A stretch of DNA of 26,416 nt from Leptotrichia sp. oral taxon 215 str. W9775 (GCF_000469505.1 NZ_KI272840.1:1-26416); one strand, 5' to 3'; positions 8,006-16,699 are shown, counted from the stretch's first letter. Program-made: numbers and translations. The notes: generated from the sequence alone by a model not told the origin.

Positions 8006-10723
8006 TTATATTTCATTTAACTTTTTTATTATTCCCGTACTTCCGTCAAACTGGACAAAATCTCCTGTTTTTAAGGCTGTTACTGCTCCCTGTACTCCAA
8101 CTATGGCAGGTATATTCATTTCACGTGAAATAATTGCACTATGTGATAAAAGACTTCCTTTTTCCACTATAAGCCCCTTTAATAAAGGAAAAACCATAAC
8201 CCAGCTTGGATCCGTAGATTTTGTAACAACAATATCTCCGTCTTCAACTTCAGTATTCATAGGATTTAGTACAATTTTTACTTTTCCTTTAACTACTCCC
8301 TTGCTGCATCCTGTTCCCTTAAGAATATTTTTATCTCCCTGTTCATTTCCTATCAAATCTTCATAATGGAAGTTTTCTCCTAAAAATCCCCTCGTTAAAA
8401 ATCTGTCAGGAAGGACAGCTCCTTCTTCATATTCCTTATATTTTTCCTTTCTTAAATCTATCAGCTTTTTCAAATCTGTATCAATTAATGCCCCGTCTAT
8501 CAGCCCAAAAATTTCGTCAATTGTCAGATAAAATACATCCCTTTCATGAACTATTATATTTTCTTCCTTCAGGTAAGTTCCCATTTTTTTCATAATTTTT
8601 CTGACCATGCCAAAAACCTTTGTTCTTTCATATCGTAGATTTTCCCTTAATCGAATAAATTTTTTTGCATAGGATACTGTTTTTTTCAGTATAAATTTTT
8701 TCAATGGACTGATTTTAAGATTTTCATATATTTTGTTCTGTTCCTCTGAAATGTTCCTTTTACTATGTTCCGTTACTTCCTTTGTCATTGAAATCGAATA
8801 TACCATTCTAATTAAAAATAACGGATCTTCCCTCAATGTCAATGCTTCAAGCTTCAGCTCATGCACTGTCCTGTCACCAAATTTTTGCATATATTCTTCC
8901 AGTAATGAGTTAAATTCTTTATTCCTAGTTAAATTTTCAATATTAATGTCTGTTGCAGCCTTTTCAATTATCCCTTTTATTTCATTCTGTAAATCCTTAT
9001 CCTTTTTTATTATATTGCTCATTTTCATAATATATTTTGAAGGCTCAACACTTATCATGTCGCTACCTTCCTGAGCAATAAGAATATTATGCACTTCCTC
9101 AAAATTTTCCTTTATATATTTTTCAGCTGCTTTTTTTGAAAGGCCAAACCATACCATTACAAGAAAATCATTTATAATAGGAATTTCCCAGTTTTTCAAA
9201 AATTTATTTTCAAGAAATTTATAATATTTTTTCAAGTCCTTCACACTTTTTTCTTCCAGCCTGCTATTTTTTCCGTTAAGATTTTCATCTATAAGTTTAT
9301 AAAACTTTTTAGCCTTATTCTCAATCAGAAACATATTTAGGAATAATGTTGTCCCTGCCTTCAGCTTTTCAATCCTGTTTCTGAATTTTTCCCACGAAGA
9401 CATTTTTTCTTCCGCTTCCAGAAGGTTTTCATTTATATCTTCTTCAGACAGTTCCTTTTTCACCCCCATCATCTGCTCCATAAATTTACTGTTATTACGT
9501 GAATTAGGAAACAGCATGAGAAGTTTGTACCAGTTTATCAGATTATAGTAAACTCTTCCCTTTAATAATCCAAGCATGTTGTCATATACAACCTGATAGC
9601 TTTCAACAACCTTCGGAGGCACTCCAGTAATTTCTGAAAATCTTTTATATACATCAGAATAGGCTTTTCTTATAAAGCTGAAGGTAAGAGGAAGAGTAAT
9701 TTCAGGGTAGCTTTCTACAATATTACTGTTGTCCCATATTATTACATTTGCTGTTTTTTCATCTGCTTTTTTTAATGTTGTTATCGGTCTTGACTGCAAT
9801 ATGTAAAGTTTTCCCTTTTCAAATGCCCATTCCATATCCTGAGGTTTTCCATAATATTTTTCAATATTTATGATATTTTCACCCAGTTCCTGTACTTCGC
9901 TGTCATTTAATACTTCATCTTCAATATTTATTTCTTCTGTCTTTATTTTCTTGTTTTCAAAATCTAAAACCTGTCTTATTTTTTTAGTTCTTATTTCCTT
10001 TTTTATTTCCTTCGTTTTTTTATTATATATAAACAGGTCTCCATTTTCATCCCCATCAACTATGCTTGTTCCCAGGCCATAAGTTCCTGAAATTACAATT
10101 TCATCATAATTTCCATTTACGGGATTTACACTGAATCCGACTCCGGCCTTTTCAGAATTTACCATTTCCTGAATTATTACTGCCGGAACATTTATTTCAT
10201 TGTTTATTTTTCCTTCTTTTCTATATTTCATGACATGATTTGAAAAGGAAGAAATCCATACTTCCTTCACTTTTTCAATTATATTTTCCTTTTTTACATA
10301 TAGATATGTTTCAAACTGACCTGCAAATGAAAAATTACTGCTGTCTTCCTCTATTGAAGAAGATCTTACAGCATAATAGCTATTGTTTTCTGCTATGTTT
10401 TCTATTTCTGCCAAAAATTCTTCCTTAATTTTATGCTCTTTTATGACTTTTATTATATTTTCTGTCTTTCTTTCTGTATTTTTATCAAATATGCTGTTCC
10501 AGTCACTTATTTTATCTTCATTTCCTTCTTTTCTGTTATATTCTTTTATCTCATCTAGTATTACTTCCCTGAAATATTTATTTGTAACTACTGAAAATTT
10601 AGGCACATTAAATCCCTGAACTGCCAGTTCAAGTAAATTCTGTGCCTTTTTTCCTATTTTTTTTTCAAAATCAATTTTTTCAGTATAATCTTTTGTTTTT
10701 TCAATATTATAGATATATTTCAT
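8006..10723 (-). CDS. ATP-grasp / phosphohistidine-domain phosphotransferase (RPH/PEP-synthase-like)
   Basis: About 905-aa protein with the two mobile parts of the PEP synthase/PPDK family. The N-terminal ATP-grasp shows YAVRSSSIEEDSSNFSFAGQ, QEMVNSEKAGVGFSVNP and QDMEWAFEKGKLYILQSRPI. The C-terminal phosphohistidine domain shows LLSHSAIISREMNIPAIVGV, with the catalytic His about 45 residues from the end. There is no PEP/pyruvate TIM barrel after it. The ATP-grasp/linker/His order instead matches rifampin phosphotransferase, which transfers the beta-phosphate of ATP to a hydroxyl. I chose ATG 10723 because AAAGGGGA sits eight bases upstream; an in-frame upstream start at 10753 would add ten residues without a good ribosome site. 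Its place between rluA-type and BtaA-like genes suggests a lipid or headgroup acceptor rather than an antibiotic. Inference. Confidence 0.8.
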   Translation of the reverse strand: MKYIYNIEKTKDYTEKIDFEKKIGKKAQNLLELAVQGFNVPKFSVVTNKYFREVILDEIKEYNRKEGNEDKISDWNSIFDKNTERKTENIIKVIKEHKIKEEFLAEIENIAENNSYYAVRSSSIEEDSSNFSFAGQFETYLYVKKENIIEKVKEVWISSFSNHVMKYRKEGKINNEINVPAVIIQEMVNSEKAGVGFSVNPVNGNYDEIVISGTYGLGTSIVDGDENGDLFIYNKKTKEIKKEIRTKKIRQVLDFENKKIKTEEINIEDEVLNDSEVQELGENIINIEKYYGKPQDMEWAFEKGKLYILQSRPITTLKKADEKTANVIIWDNSNIVESYPEITLPLTFSFIRKAYSDVYKRFSEITGVPPKVVESYQVVYDNMLGLLKGRVYYNLINWYKLLMLFPNSRNNSKFMEQMMGVKKELSEEDINENLLEAEEKMSSWEKFRNRIEKLKAGTTLFLNMFLIENKAKKFYKLIDENLNGKNSRLEEKSVKDLKKYYKFLENKFLKNWEIPIINDFLVMVWFGLSKKAAEKYIKENFEEVHNILIAQEGSDMISVEPSKYIMKMSNIIKKDKDLQNEIKGIIEKAATDINIENLTRNKEFNSLLEEYMQKFGDRTVHELKLEALTLREDPLFLIRMVYSISMTKEVTEHSKRNISEEQNKIYENLKISPLKKFILKKTVSYAKKFIRLRENLRYERTKVFGMVRKIMKKMGTYLKEENIIVHERDVFYLTIDEIFGLIDGALIDTDLKKLIDLRKEKYKEYEEGAVLPDRFLTRGFLGENFHYEDLIGNEQGDKNILKGTGCSKGVVKGKVKIVLNPMNTEVEDGDIVVTKSTDPSWVMVFPLLKGLIVEKGSLLSHSAIISREMNIPAIVGVQGAVTALKTGDFVQFDGSTGIIKKLNEI

Positions 10724-10756
10724 TCTTCTGTCCCCTTTCAAAGATGAAATCAAAAC

Positions 10757-11626
10757 TTATTTTTCAAGAAACTCCTTCATATCTTCAGGTAATGATATTT
10801 CTATTTCCATTTCCTTCTTTGCTGCAGGATGAGTGAACTTTACCCTGTAGGCATGTAAAAACTGTCTTTTTATCCCTTTTTCAGGATTCAGGCCATTTCC
10901 ATAAAGTTCATCACCTGTAATTGTATGGCCTATGGACTTTAAATGCACCCTTATCTGATGAGTTCTTCCTGTAAAAAGCTCACATTCTACAAGTGTCACA
11001 TTCTTATCTTCAAATTTTTTTATAGGTTTTACTACAGTTTTTGCATACTGCCCTCTTTCATCTATGATCCTCTGTAAATTATCTCCGTCCCTGTAGATAG
11101 GCTTTTCTATAACAATTTCCTCATCAGAATCAATAATTCCGTCAACTATCGCCAGATATTTCTTTTCAAATATTGAAAAATTCTGTAAAAAAGCCTGGGC
11201 AAAGCTGTTTTTTGTTATTATTATAAGTCCTGATGTGTTCATATCAAGCCTGTTGTAAAATCTCGGTACCATTTCCTTGCCGTATTTTTCCTTAAAATAA
11301 TATACTATTCCGTTTGCAAGGGTAAAATCAGCCTTTTTTTGTGTAGGATGAGTCAGAAGAAAAGGCTCCTTGTTTACTATCATTATGTCTTCATCTTCAA
11401 ATACTATATCAAGATTAAGTTTTATTGGCTTTATATCTGTCCCCTTTTCCTTTTCAATTACCCTCAGTATACCACTTGAAGGAAGTTTTTTTGTAGTCCT
11501 TACCTTCTTTCCATTTAGGAATACCTCCACATTTCTAAGACTTCTCCCTGAATAATTCTGAACTTCCCTCAGATACTGGGATATTTTCATTCTCTGGTAT
11601 TCCTTTTCCAGTCTAAATTTTTTCAT
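10757..11626 (-). CDS. RluA-family 23S rRNA/tRNA pseudouridine synthase
   Basis: 289-aa cytosolic RNA-modifying enzyme that isomerises specific uridines to pseudouridine. An S4-like RNA-binding segment occupies about residues 14-55. The catalytic block is NRLDMNTSGLIIITK (125-139) with nucleophile D128; the GRTHQIRVHLKSIGHTITGDELYG region follows near 225-250. The NRLD form in place of HRLD is common in this family. The ribosome site (GAGG) is 12 bases upstream and weak. It is the first gene of the 1241-11626 cluster and ends 33 bases before the phosphotransferase start. Its role in the cluster may be incidental. Which RNA position it modifies is not readable from sequence. Confidence 0.92.
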   Translation of the reverse strand: MKKFRLEKEYQRMKISQYLREVQNYSGRSLRNVEVFLNGKKVRTTKKLPSSGILRVIEKEKGTDIKPIKLNLDIVFEDEDIMIVNKEPFLLTHPTQKKADFTLANGIVYYFKEKYGKEMVPRFYNRLDMNTSGLIIITKNSFAQAFLQNFSIFEKKYLAIVDGIIDSDEEIVIEKPIYRDGDNLQRIIDERGQYAKTVVKPIKKFEDKNVTLVECELFTGRTHQIRVHLKSIGHTITGDELYGNGLNPEKGIKRQFLHAYRVKFTHPAAKKEMEIEISLPEDMKEFLEK

Positions 11627-11646
11627 TTTTTTATACTACCTCATAA

Positions 11647-11677
11647 TTTATAATTTCTTTCTTTTAAGTTAAGACAA
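11647..11677 (-). promoter_or_regulatory. Weak candidate promoter for the lipid cluster
   Basis: In the 79-base gap between the DUF3102-like gene and the pseudouridine synthase gene, minus-strand TTGTCT (11677-11672) and TATAAA (11652-11647) are 19 bases apart. Spacing is long. No terminator is visible in the gap, so read-through from parA remains possible. Confidence 0.3.
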
Positions 11678-11705
11678 TTTTTCCAGTTAAAAGGCTTCTC
11701 TTAAG

Positions 11706-12272
11706 TTATCCTTTTAAATTTGTTATTTCCTGCTCCCATTTTGCAATTTTTTTCTTTGCCTGTATTATTTTAACTTCAAGAACCTTTATTTTTTCTTCTG
11801 CTGTAAGCTCATTTTTCAAGCTTTTTTCAATTTCATCTATTTTCTTTGAAGGCTCTTCAGCTTCAATAATTTCAATTACCTGTTCTTCAGGAATTTCATT
11901 GCTGCTTATATATTTTATTGTTCTCACAGATAATTCTTTAATTTTATCATTATGATATTTTAAGAATATTTTATATCTCTGTATTTCCCTGTAAACAAAA
12001 TCTTTTTTCAGCCCAAGATTGAGAAACCATCCATTGAATGCACCATTTTTATTATTTGCCAGAAGTTCCTGAGCTTCAAATAGTATTTTTCCTAGTTCTA
12101 TTGTATTTCTCTGTATCTGCATTATATTTCTTTTAGCTGTTTCTTCTTTTTTTAGAAGCTCGCTTCTTGTAAAATCATCTTCAATTCCATAAAATTCAAA
12201 ATCAAAGTTACTTGTAGTTTCCACTGTCTGCTGAAATTTATTTCTTTTTTCTAAAATACTGTTAATACTCAT
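11706..12272 (-). CDS. DUF3102-like DNA-partition partner of ParA
   Basis: 188-aa soluble protein. Residues about 46-106 hold the DUF3102-like pattern: a helix with GKILFEAQELL, then NGAFNGWFLNLGLKKDFVYR (76-95) and an aromatic/basic helix. This is the layout of a small HTH-like module seen in proteins encoded beside ParA. Residues 130-188 are strongly charged and likely coiled coil. The start overlaps the ParA stop by 11 bases and has a strong AGGAGG, indicating translational coupling. I infer that it takes the ParB-like or ParA-stimulating role, possibly binding the inverted repeat at 13071-13096. It is not a canonical ParB: no ParB N-terminal arginine patch or CTPase motif is visible. Moderate confidence in family, low in function. 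Confidence 0.6.
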   Translation of the reverse strand: MSINSILEKRNKFQQTVETTSNFDFEFYGIEDDFTRSELLKKEETAKRNIMQIQRNTIELGKILFEAQELLANNKNGAFNGWFLNLGLKKDFVYREIQRYKIFLKYHNDKIKELSVRTIKYISSNEIPEEQVIEIIEAEEPSKKIDEIEKSLKNELTAEEKIKVLEVKIIQAKKKIAKWEQEITNLKG

Positions 12273-13047
12273 TTTCTTCCTCCTCCTCTAAAAATTCATC
12301 AACAAGATTTTTGTAATCTATCGCCGCATTGGAATAACTTCTATAGGAAAATATATCCTTCTGCTGTTTCATTGAATTTAGTATATTCTGGTCTTCCCTC
12401 ACTGAAATTTCAGAAAATTCATTATTGGAAAAATATTTCATAAGTTCATCTTTTGTTTCCTTGTAGACTATTGTATTCTGTTTTGTCTGCACAAGGAATA
12501 TCTTCCTTATTTCAAGTTTTGGATTAATTACCCTTGAAATATCATACATATTAAGTAAATCTGCCAGTCCATTTATATCTATAGCTGAACTTTTAGAAGG
12601 GGCAAAAATATAATCAGTTGCCTTTAAAACTGCTTTTGTAAGGTTATTTACAGTTCCCTCTGTATCAAATATAACATAATCATAGTCTTCAAACAGGTAA
12701 AGTATATTTACAATACTGTCAATTTGAGACTGTGCATCCTGATTTTCAACTATAAAATAGCCGTCCATTTTATTTAACTCAGCATCTGAAATTATTATAT
12801 CAATCCCATTTTTTTCTATTATATATTTTTTTAAATCAAATACATTTAATTTTTCGTACTGTTCTTTTATTAAATGAAACAATGTATTTTCATTTTTCAA
12901 TCCCAGATATACTGAAACTGCTCCTCTTGCATCAGCATCAATTAACAGAACTTTTTTACCTCTATTATGCAAAGCATATGAGATATTTACCGCCGTTACT
13001 GTCTTTCCTGCTCCACCTTTCGGATTAACAACAGAAATTATTTTCAT
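12262..13047 (-). CDS. ParA/Soj-type partition ATPase
   Basis: Deviant Walker ATPase of about 261 aa that would form DNA-bound dimers and move or space cargo such as replicons. From the chosen start it reads MKIISVVNPKGGAGKT, with the KGGAGKT Walker A and the signature lysine, then LLIDADARGAVSVYLGL (Walker A') and YVIFDTEG (Walker B region). I chose ATG 13047 because GGAGG at 13053-13057 lies six bases upstream. An in-frame ATG at 13059 overlaps that ribosome site, has none of its own and would add only four residues. The DUF3102-like partner overlaps the 3' end. A palindrome and a likely promoter lie just upstream. The ATPase family is certain; whether it partitions the chromosome, an integrated element or another cargo is open. 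Confidence 0.92.
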   Translation of the reverse strand: MKIISVVNPKGGAGKTVTAVNISYALHNRGKKVLLIDADARGAVSVYLGLKNENTLFHLIKEQYEKLNVFDLKKYIIEKNGIDIIISDAELNKMDGYFIVENQDAQSQIDSIVNILYLFEDYDYVIFDTEGTVNNLTKAVLKATDYIFAPSKSSAIDINGLADLLNMYDISRVINPKLEIRKIFLVQTKQNTIVYKETKDELMKYFSNNEFSEISVREDQNILNSMKQQKDIFSYRSYSNAAIDYKNLVDEFLEEEEENEY

Positions 13048-13070
13048 TTTTTCCTCCATTTTTATATTTT

Positions 13071-13096
13071 ATATTGTCGCACACGTGCGACAATAT
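13071..13096. repeat. Perfect 11-bp inverted repeat upstream of parA (operator or parS candidate)
   Basis: ATATTGTCGCA (13071-13081), a four-base centre CACG, then TGCGACAATAT (13086-13096). It is far more G/C-rich than its surroundings. It lies 24 bases upstream of the parA start and downstream of the likely -10, so it could be an autoregulatory operator, a centromere-like site, or an RNA hairpin in the leader. The core TGTCGCA/TGCGACA and embedded CACGTG loosely recall the TGTTTCACGTGAAACA parS consensus, but it is not a match. Confidence 0.75.
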
Positions 13097-13111
13097 TTTT
13101 CATTTATTTAT

Positions 13112-13140
13112 ATTATACCTTAATAATCTATTTTTTTAAA
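13112..13140 (-). promoter_or_regulatory. Probable parA promoter
   Basis: Minus-strand TATAAT (13117-13112) is a perfect -10; TTTAAA (13140-13135) lies 17 bases upstream as a weak -35. Transcription would begin near 13105, putting the inverted repeat in the 5' leader. Confidence 0.5.
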
Positions 13141-13159
13141 GTAAATATGGAAATGTATA

Positions 13160-13333
13160 ATGTCAGTTATTTTGAGAAAATCAATAAAAAAGAGCTATTT
13201 AGAAGAAAAAAATGAATTTTCATATGAAAATTATATTTTTGAATTATTTAAAATTTTACAATATAAAACAGGAAATGAATTTAGAAAAAGTCATCTGTTT
13301 GAGCTTTTAGGCGAGTTTTTGACTTTTCCTTAA
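13160..13333 (+). CDS. Doubtful 57-residue reading frame in the parA-thiN gap
   Basis: ATG at 13160 opens a 57-codon frame ending at TAA 13331. The second half reads like protein (for example FRKSHLFELLGEFLTFP at its C terminus). A second, shorter frame (ATG 13147 to TGA 13213) overlaps it in another phase, as if a longer gene had been broken by a frameshift. No good ribosome site is seen. It may be a gene remnant or chance. It lies in the 386-base stretch 13048-13433, which otherwise holds only the parA control region. Confidence 0.2.
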   Translation: MSVILRKSIKKSYLEEKNEFSYENYIFELFKILQYKTGNEFRKSHLFELLGEFLTFP

Positions 13334-13433
13334 TGAATGACTGTTTTATATGAGTAAAATTTTAGTAAATGAATAAATATAATTTTTATGTGATTAATTC
13401 ATGATTTTTCTAACTTAATCAGCTCCTCTGTAT

Positions 13434-14078
13434 TTAATGTTTTCTCAAAATAACTAACATCTTACCTTTTTTAAATGTTACTTTACATTCATCAGAAGTT
13501 ATTATGTTACTGACAAGGCGGGAAATTTTTCTTTCTACATCAAGATTGAAAGTTTCATATTTAAATCCTTTTAATGTCAGTTTTTCTATTATTTCATCTA
13601 ATGGAATTATTGAGAATCCATAATCTTTCCTATTATTTATCGAAAAAGATTCATCCTTATAAAAAATTTCTTCATCTTCTGATAAAATCGTAATATTAGG
13701 ATATTTTTCCATAAGAAATAAATTACTCAATGTCAAATCTATTCTTTTTCCTAAAGCACCTAAAATATTAATAGATTTATATTTAAAGCCATTTTTCTTT
13801 TCCAGTTCATTTATTTTTTGCAGAATTAATTCAAAATCAGTATAATCTTTTTCAGGATTATATTTCACTATATTTATTCCCTGTGTTTTGAAGTATTCCA
13901 GAACAGGATTATCTATTGAATCTAGATCACCTATTATATAAGATGGTCTTTTACTGTATTTATATGCATAATTAGCTCCTCCGTCTGCACATAAAAGAAC
14001 TGTCTCCTCATCAAACAGTCTGTCTATAAATTCCTGCGAATATTTATATTCTCCATTTAAAAATACAACTGCCTTCAT
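13434..14078 (-). CDS. thiN: Thiamine pyrophosphokinase
   Basis: 214-aa cytosolic enzyme that pyrophosphorylates thiamine with ATP to the cofactor thiamine diphosphate, the last step of thiamine salvage. The conserved blocks are CADGGANYAYKY (30-41), IIGDLDSI (48-55), EKDYTDFELIL (76-86) and GALGKRIDLTLSNLFLM (107-123). In the last block the usual histidine of the GGRxDH motif is leucine while the aspartate (D114) is kept. AAGGA lies seven bases before the ATG. The pheT terminator sits between pheT and this gene, so it has its own transcript. There is no space for a TPP riboswitch upstream. Confident assignment from the motif order and length. Confidence 0.92.
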   Translation of the reverse strand: MKAVVFLNGEYKYSQEFIDRLFDEETVLLCADGGANYAYKYSKRPSYIIGDLDSIDNPVLEYFKTQGINIVKYNPEKDYTDFELILQKINELEKKNGFKYKSINILGALGKRIDLTLSNLFLMEKYPNITILSEDEEIFYKDESFSINNRKDYGFSIIPLDEIIEKLTLKGFKYETFNLDVERKISRLVSNIITSDECKVTFKKGKMLVILRKH

Positions 14079-14145
14079 GTCATCATCCTTTTTTATAAAA
14101 TATATGTCTGTATTTTCTATGTAATTTTTTACTAATTGATTTCAT

Positions 14146-14203
14146 AAAAAAACATGACCCTGAAAATTCTTATATTTTAAATTTTTAATTTTCATAGGTC
14201 ATG
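14146..14203 (-). terminator. Rho-independent terminator after pheT
   Basis: On the minus strand CATGACC (14203-14197) pairs with GGTCATG (14159-14153), with a second inner stem GAAAATT/AATTTTC after short bulges. A run of seven T (14152-14146) follows. It ends the pheST transcript before thiN. Confidence 0.9.
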
Positions 14204-14274
14204 TCTATACTCACCTCTTATTTTACATATTTTACATTTTAAAGTTTTTTATGTGAGATACTTCTAAAATAATG

Positions 14275-16674
14275 CTACTGTCTCAATTCTGCCATATAAT
14301 CCTTTTTCATTTTAGCCAGAATCTTATCAATAATATCATTAATCTCCTTTTCTTCAAGAGTTTTAGAGTCATCTCTTAACAGAATACTTATAGCTACACT
14401 CTTTTTACCAGGTTCTACTCCTATTCCCTGATAAATATCAAACAATTCCACTTTTTCAACCTTTTTATCTATTTTTTCAATTGTTTTCAGAACATCCCCA
14501 ACCAGTATATTTTCATTCATTACAAGGGCAAGGTCTCTTGGAACTGCAGGATATTTAACAATTCCCTGATAAACAAATGGTTTATTTATGTACTTTTTAA
14601 TTAGCTCAATATTAAATTCTGCAACTAGTACAGTCTTTTTATTCAATCCAAAATTTTCAAGAACATCAGGATGTATTTCCCCAAAACTTCCTATGTATTC
14701 TTTTCCAACAAACACATCAGCTGATCTTCCTGGATGGAATTCAGTCTGTACAGATCTTTTTATTGAAAAATTTTGAAATTTCAATTTTGAGAAAATTTCT
14801 TCCACAATTCCTTTTAAATCATAAAAGTCATAGTGAACAGGTTTTGGATTCCATAAAGTCTTGTCATTTTCACCTGCCAGAATAATTCCCACTTTTATAT
14901 CTTCTTTTGCAAGTTCTTCAGCTTTTTCAAACGTTCTGCTTACTTCAAAGAACCTTATATTTGAGACATTTCTGTTCATATTATCCTTGGCATTTTTTAT
15001 AAGACTGTACAGTAATGTAGGTCTCATTGTAACAAAATCTTCTGTTATTGGATTTGAAATATCAATCAGTTTATCTTCTGAAACTCCTGTAAACTTCAGT
15101 TTCTGCAATGCATCTTTAGGAATAAAGCTGTAGTTTATAACTTCCTTCAATCCTACGCTTGCACATATAGTTTTTACCCTGTCAGTAAGTTTTGTAGTAT
15201 CAAGAGTTGAATTCTTGTTTATATCCACTCTTGGAAGAATATTTTCTATATTATCAAAACCGTACATTCTTATTACTTCTTCAAAATAATCCTGTTCAAG
15301 TTCCAGGTCTCCTCTGTATGAAGGAGCTGTAAGAGTAAGCGTTTCACCATTATCTTTAACATCTATCTCAAGATTTCTCAAAATTTCTATTACTTTTTCC
15401 CTAGGAATAACTTTTCCAACAAATCTGTTAAGTCTTTCAAAATTAAGTTCTGCTACTTTATTTTCATATGGAACAGGATAAACATCCACATAACCGTTTA
15501 GAATTTCCCCTCCTGCCACTTCCTGTATAAGATTTGCAAGTCTGTTTATTACTTTTATTGAATCTTCTACATCAATTCCTCTTTCAAATCTGTATGAAGA
15601 ATCACTTGATAAAGTCAGTCTTCTTGAAGTTTTTCTTACATTCTGAGGATTAAACTGTGCAACTTCCAGAAGAATATTTTTCGTATTATCTGTAACTTCT
15701 GAATCAAGTCCTCCCATAACACCACCGAGGGCAAGTATCTTCTTACTGTCACATATTACAATGTCCCCGTCTTCAAGCTCTCTTTCCTGCTCATCAAGAG
15801 TTACAAGTTTATCCCCTTTTACCGCTGATTTTACTTTTATTTCATTTCCCTCGATTTTATCAAGGTCAAAAACATGGTTAGGGTGATTTATTTCCATAAG
15901 AATAAAGTTGGATACATCAACTATGTTGTTGATACTTCTAAGTCCAACAGATTCTATTCTTTCCTTAAGCCATTTTGGACTTTCCTTTACTGTCACATTT
16001 TTCAGAATTCTTGTTACATATCTTCTGGAAAGATTACTGTCTTCTATAGTAACTTTTACATTATCTGACGTTTTCTCTTCGATTTCATTTTTTATTTCTG
16101 TTTCAGGATATTTAAGCTCCTTACCGTAATATGCTGAAAGCTCCCTTGCAATCCCAATGTGCGAAAGACAGTCAGGCCTGTTTGGAGTTATTTCCAGTTC
16201 AAATACAGTATCGTTTATTCCTAGATAATCCTTAAAAGGTACACCTATCGGAGCATCTTCAGGAAGTATTATAATTCCGTCCTTGTCGCTTCCTATTCCA
16301 AGTTCTACTTCGGAACAAAGCATTCCACACGATTCTTTTCCTCTTATTTTACCTTTTTTTATAACAAAATCTTCACTTAACTTTGCCCCTATCTGTGCCA
16401 ACACCACTTTATCCCCAGCTTTATGATTTGAAGCTCCGCATACAATCTGAAGTATTTCTTTACCATTATCCACTTTACATACTGTCAGATGGTCAGAATC
16501 AGGATGCATTTCCTTTTCTATAATCTTTGCAGTCACAACATTTTCCAAATTGCTTCCTGCTATTTCTATTTTTTCAACTTCCTGTCCTATCATAGTCAGG
16601 GAGTTTTCCATTTCATTTATTTCTATTCCGTCTAAATCTATATATTGCTTTAACCAATTTAAAGAAATTAGCAT
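14275..16674 (-). CDS. pheT: Phenylalanyl-tRNA synthetase beta subunit
   Basis: 799-aa subunit of the alpha2-beta2 enzyme that charges tRNA-Phe in the cytosol, at the normal bacterial length. The N-terminal tRNA-binding OB domain (about 40-150) shows VVTAKIIEKEMHPDSDHLTV and the HKAGDKVVLA segment. The editing B3/B4 region has ELEITPNRPDCLSHIGIARE, the B5 DNA-binding-like and catalytic-like core follow, and the C-terminal ferredoxin-fold anticodon-binding domain starts near the KYPAVPRDLALVM motif (about 705). The ATG has AAGGAGG just upstream. It lies 116 bases after pheS, an unusually long spacing for this pair, and is followed by a strong terminator. Certain assignment. Confidence 0.98.
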   Translation of the reverse strand: MLISLNWLKQYIDLDGIEINEMENSLTMIGQEVEKIEIAGSNLENVVTAKIIEKEMHPDSDHLTVCKVDNGKEILQIVCGASNHKAGDKVVLAQIGAKLSEDFVIKKGKIRGKESCGMLCSEVELGIGSDKDGIIILPEDAPIGVPFKDYLGINDTVFELEITPNRPDCLSHIGIARELSAYYGKELKYPETEIKNEIEEKTSDNVKVTIEDSNLSRRYVTRILKNVTVKESPKWLKERIESVGLRSINNIVDVSNFILMEINHPNHVFDLDKIEGNEIKVKSAVKGDKLVTLDEQERELEDGDIVICDSKKILALGGVMGGLDSEVTDNTKNILLEVAQFNPQNVRKTSRRLTLSSDSSYRFERGIDVEDSIKVINRLANLIQEVAGGEILNGYVDVYPVPYENKVAELNFERLNRFVGKVIPREKVIEILRNLEIDVKDNGETLTLTAPSYRGDLELEQDYFEEVIRMYGFDNIENILPRVDINKNSTLDTTKLTDRVKTICASVGLKEVINYSFIPKDALQKLKFTGVSEDKLIDISNPITEDFVTMRPTLLYSLIKNAKDNMNRNVSNIRFFEVSRTFEKAEELAKEDIKVGIILAGENDKTLWNPKPVHYDFYDLKGIVEEIFSKLKFQNFSIKRSVQTEFHPGRSADVFVGKEYIGSFGEIHPDVLENFGLNKKTVLVAEFNIELIKKYINKPFVYQGIVKYPAVPRDLALVMNENILVGDVLKTIEKIDKKVEKVELFDIYQGIGVEPGKKSVAISILLRDDSKTLEEKEINDIIDKILAKMKKDYMAELRQ

Positions 16675-16699
16675 TTTTCCTCCTTAATTTTCTTTTTCT

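Noticed and set aside
13391..13425. Terminator for thiN
   Set aside because: A TGATTAA/TTAATCA pairing exists past the stop codon but no T-run follows it on the minus strand.
14079..14152. TPP riboswitch upstream of thiN
   Set aside because: The space between the pheT terminator and thiN is under 75 bases and no conserved thi-box sequences are seen.
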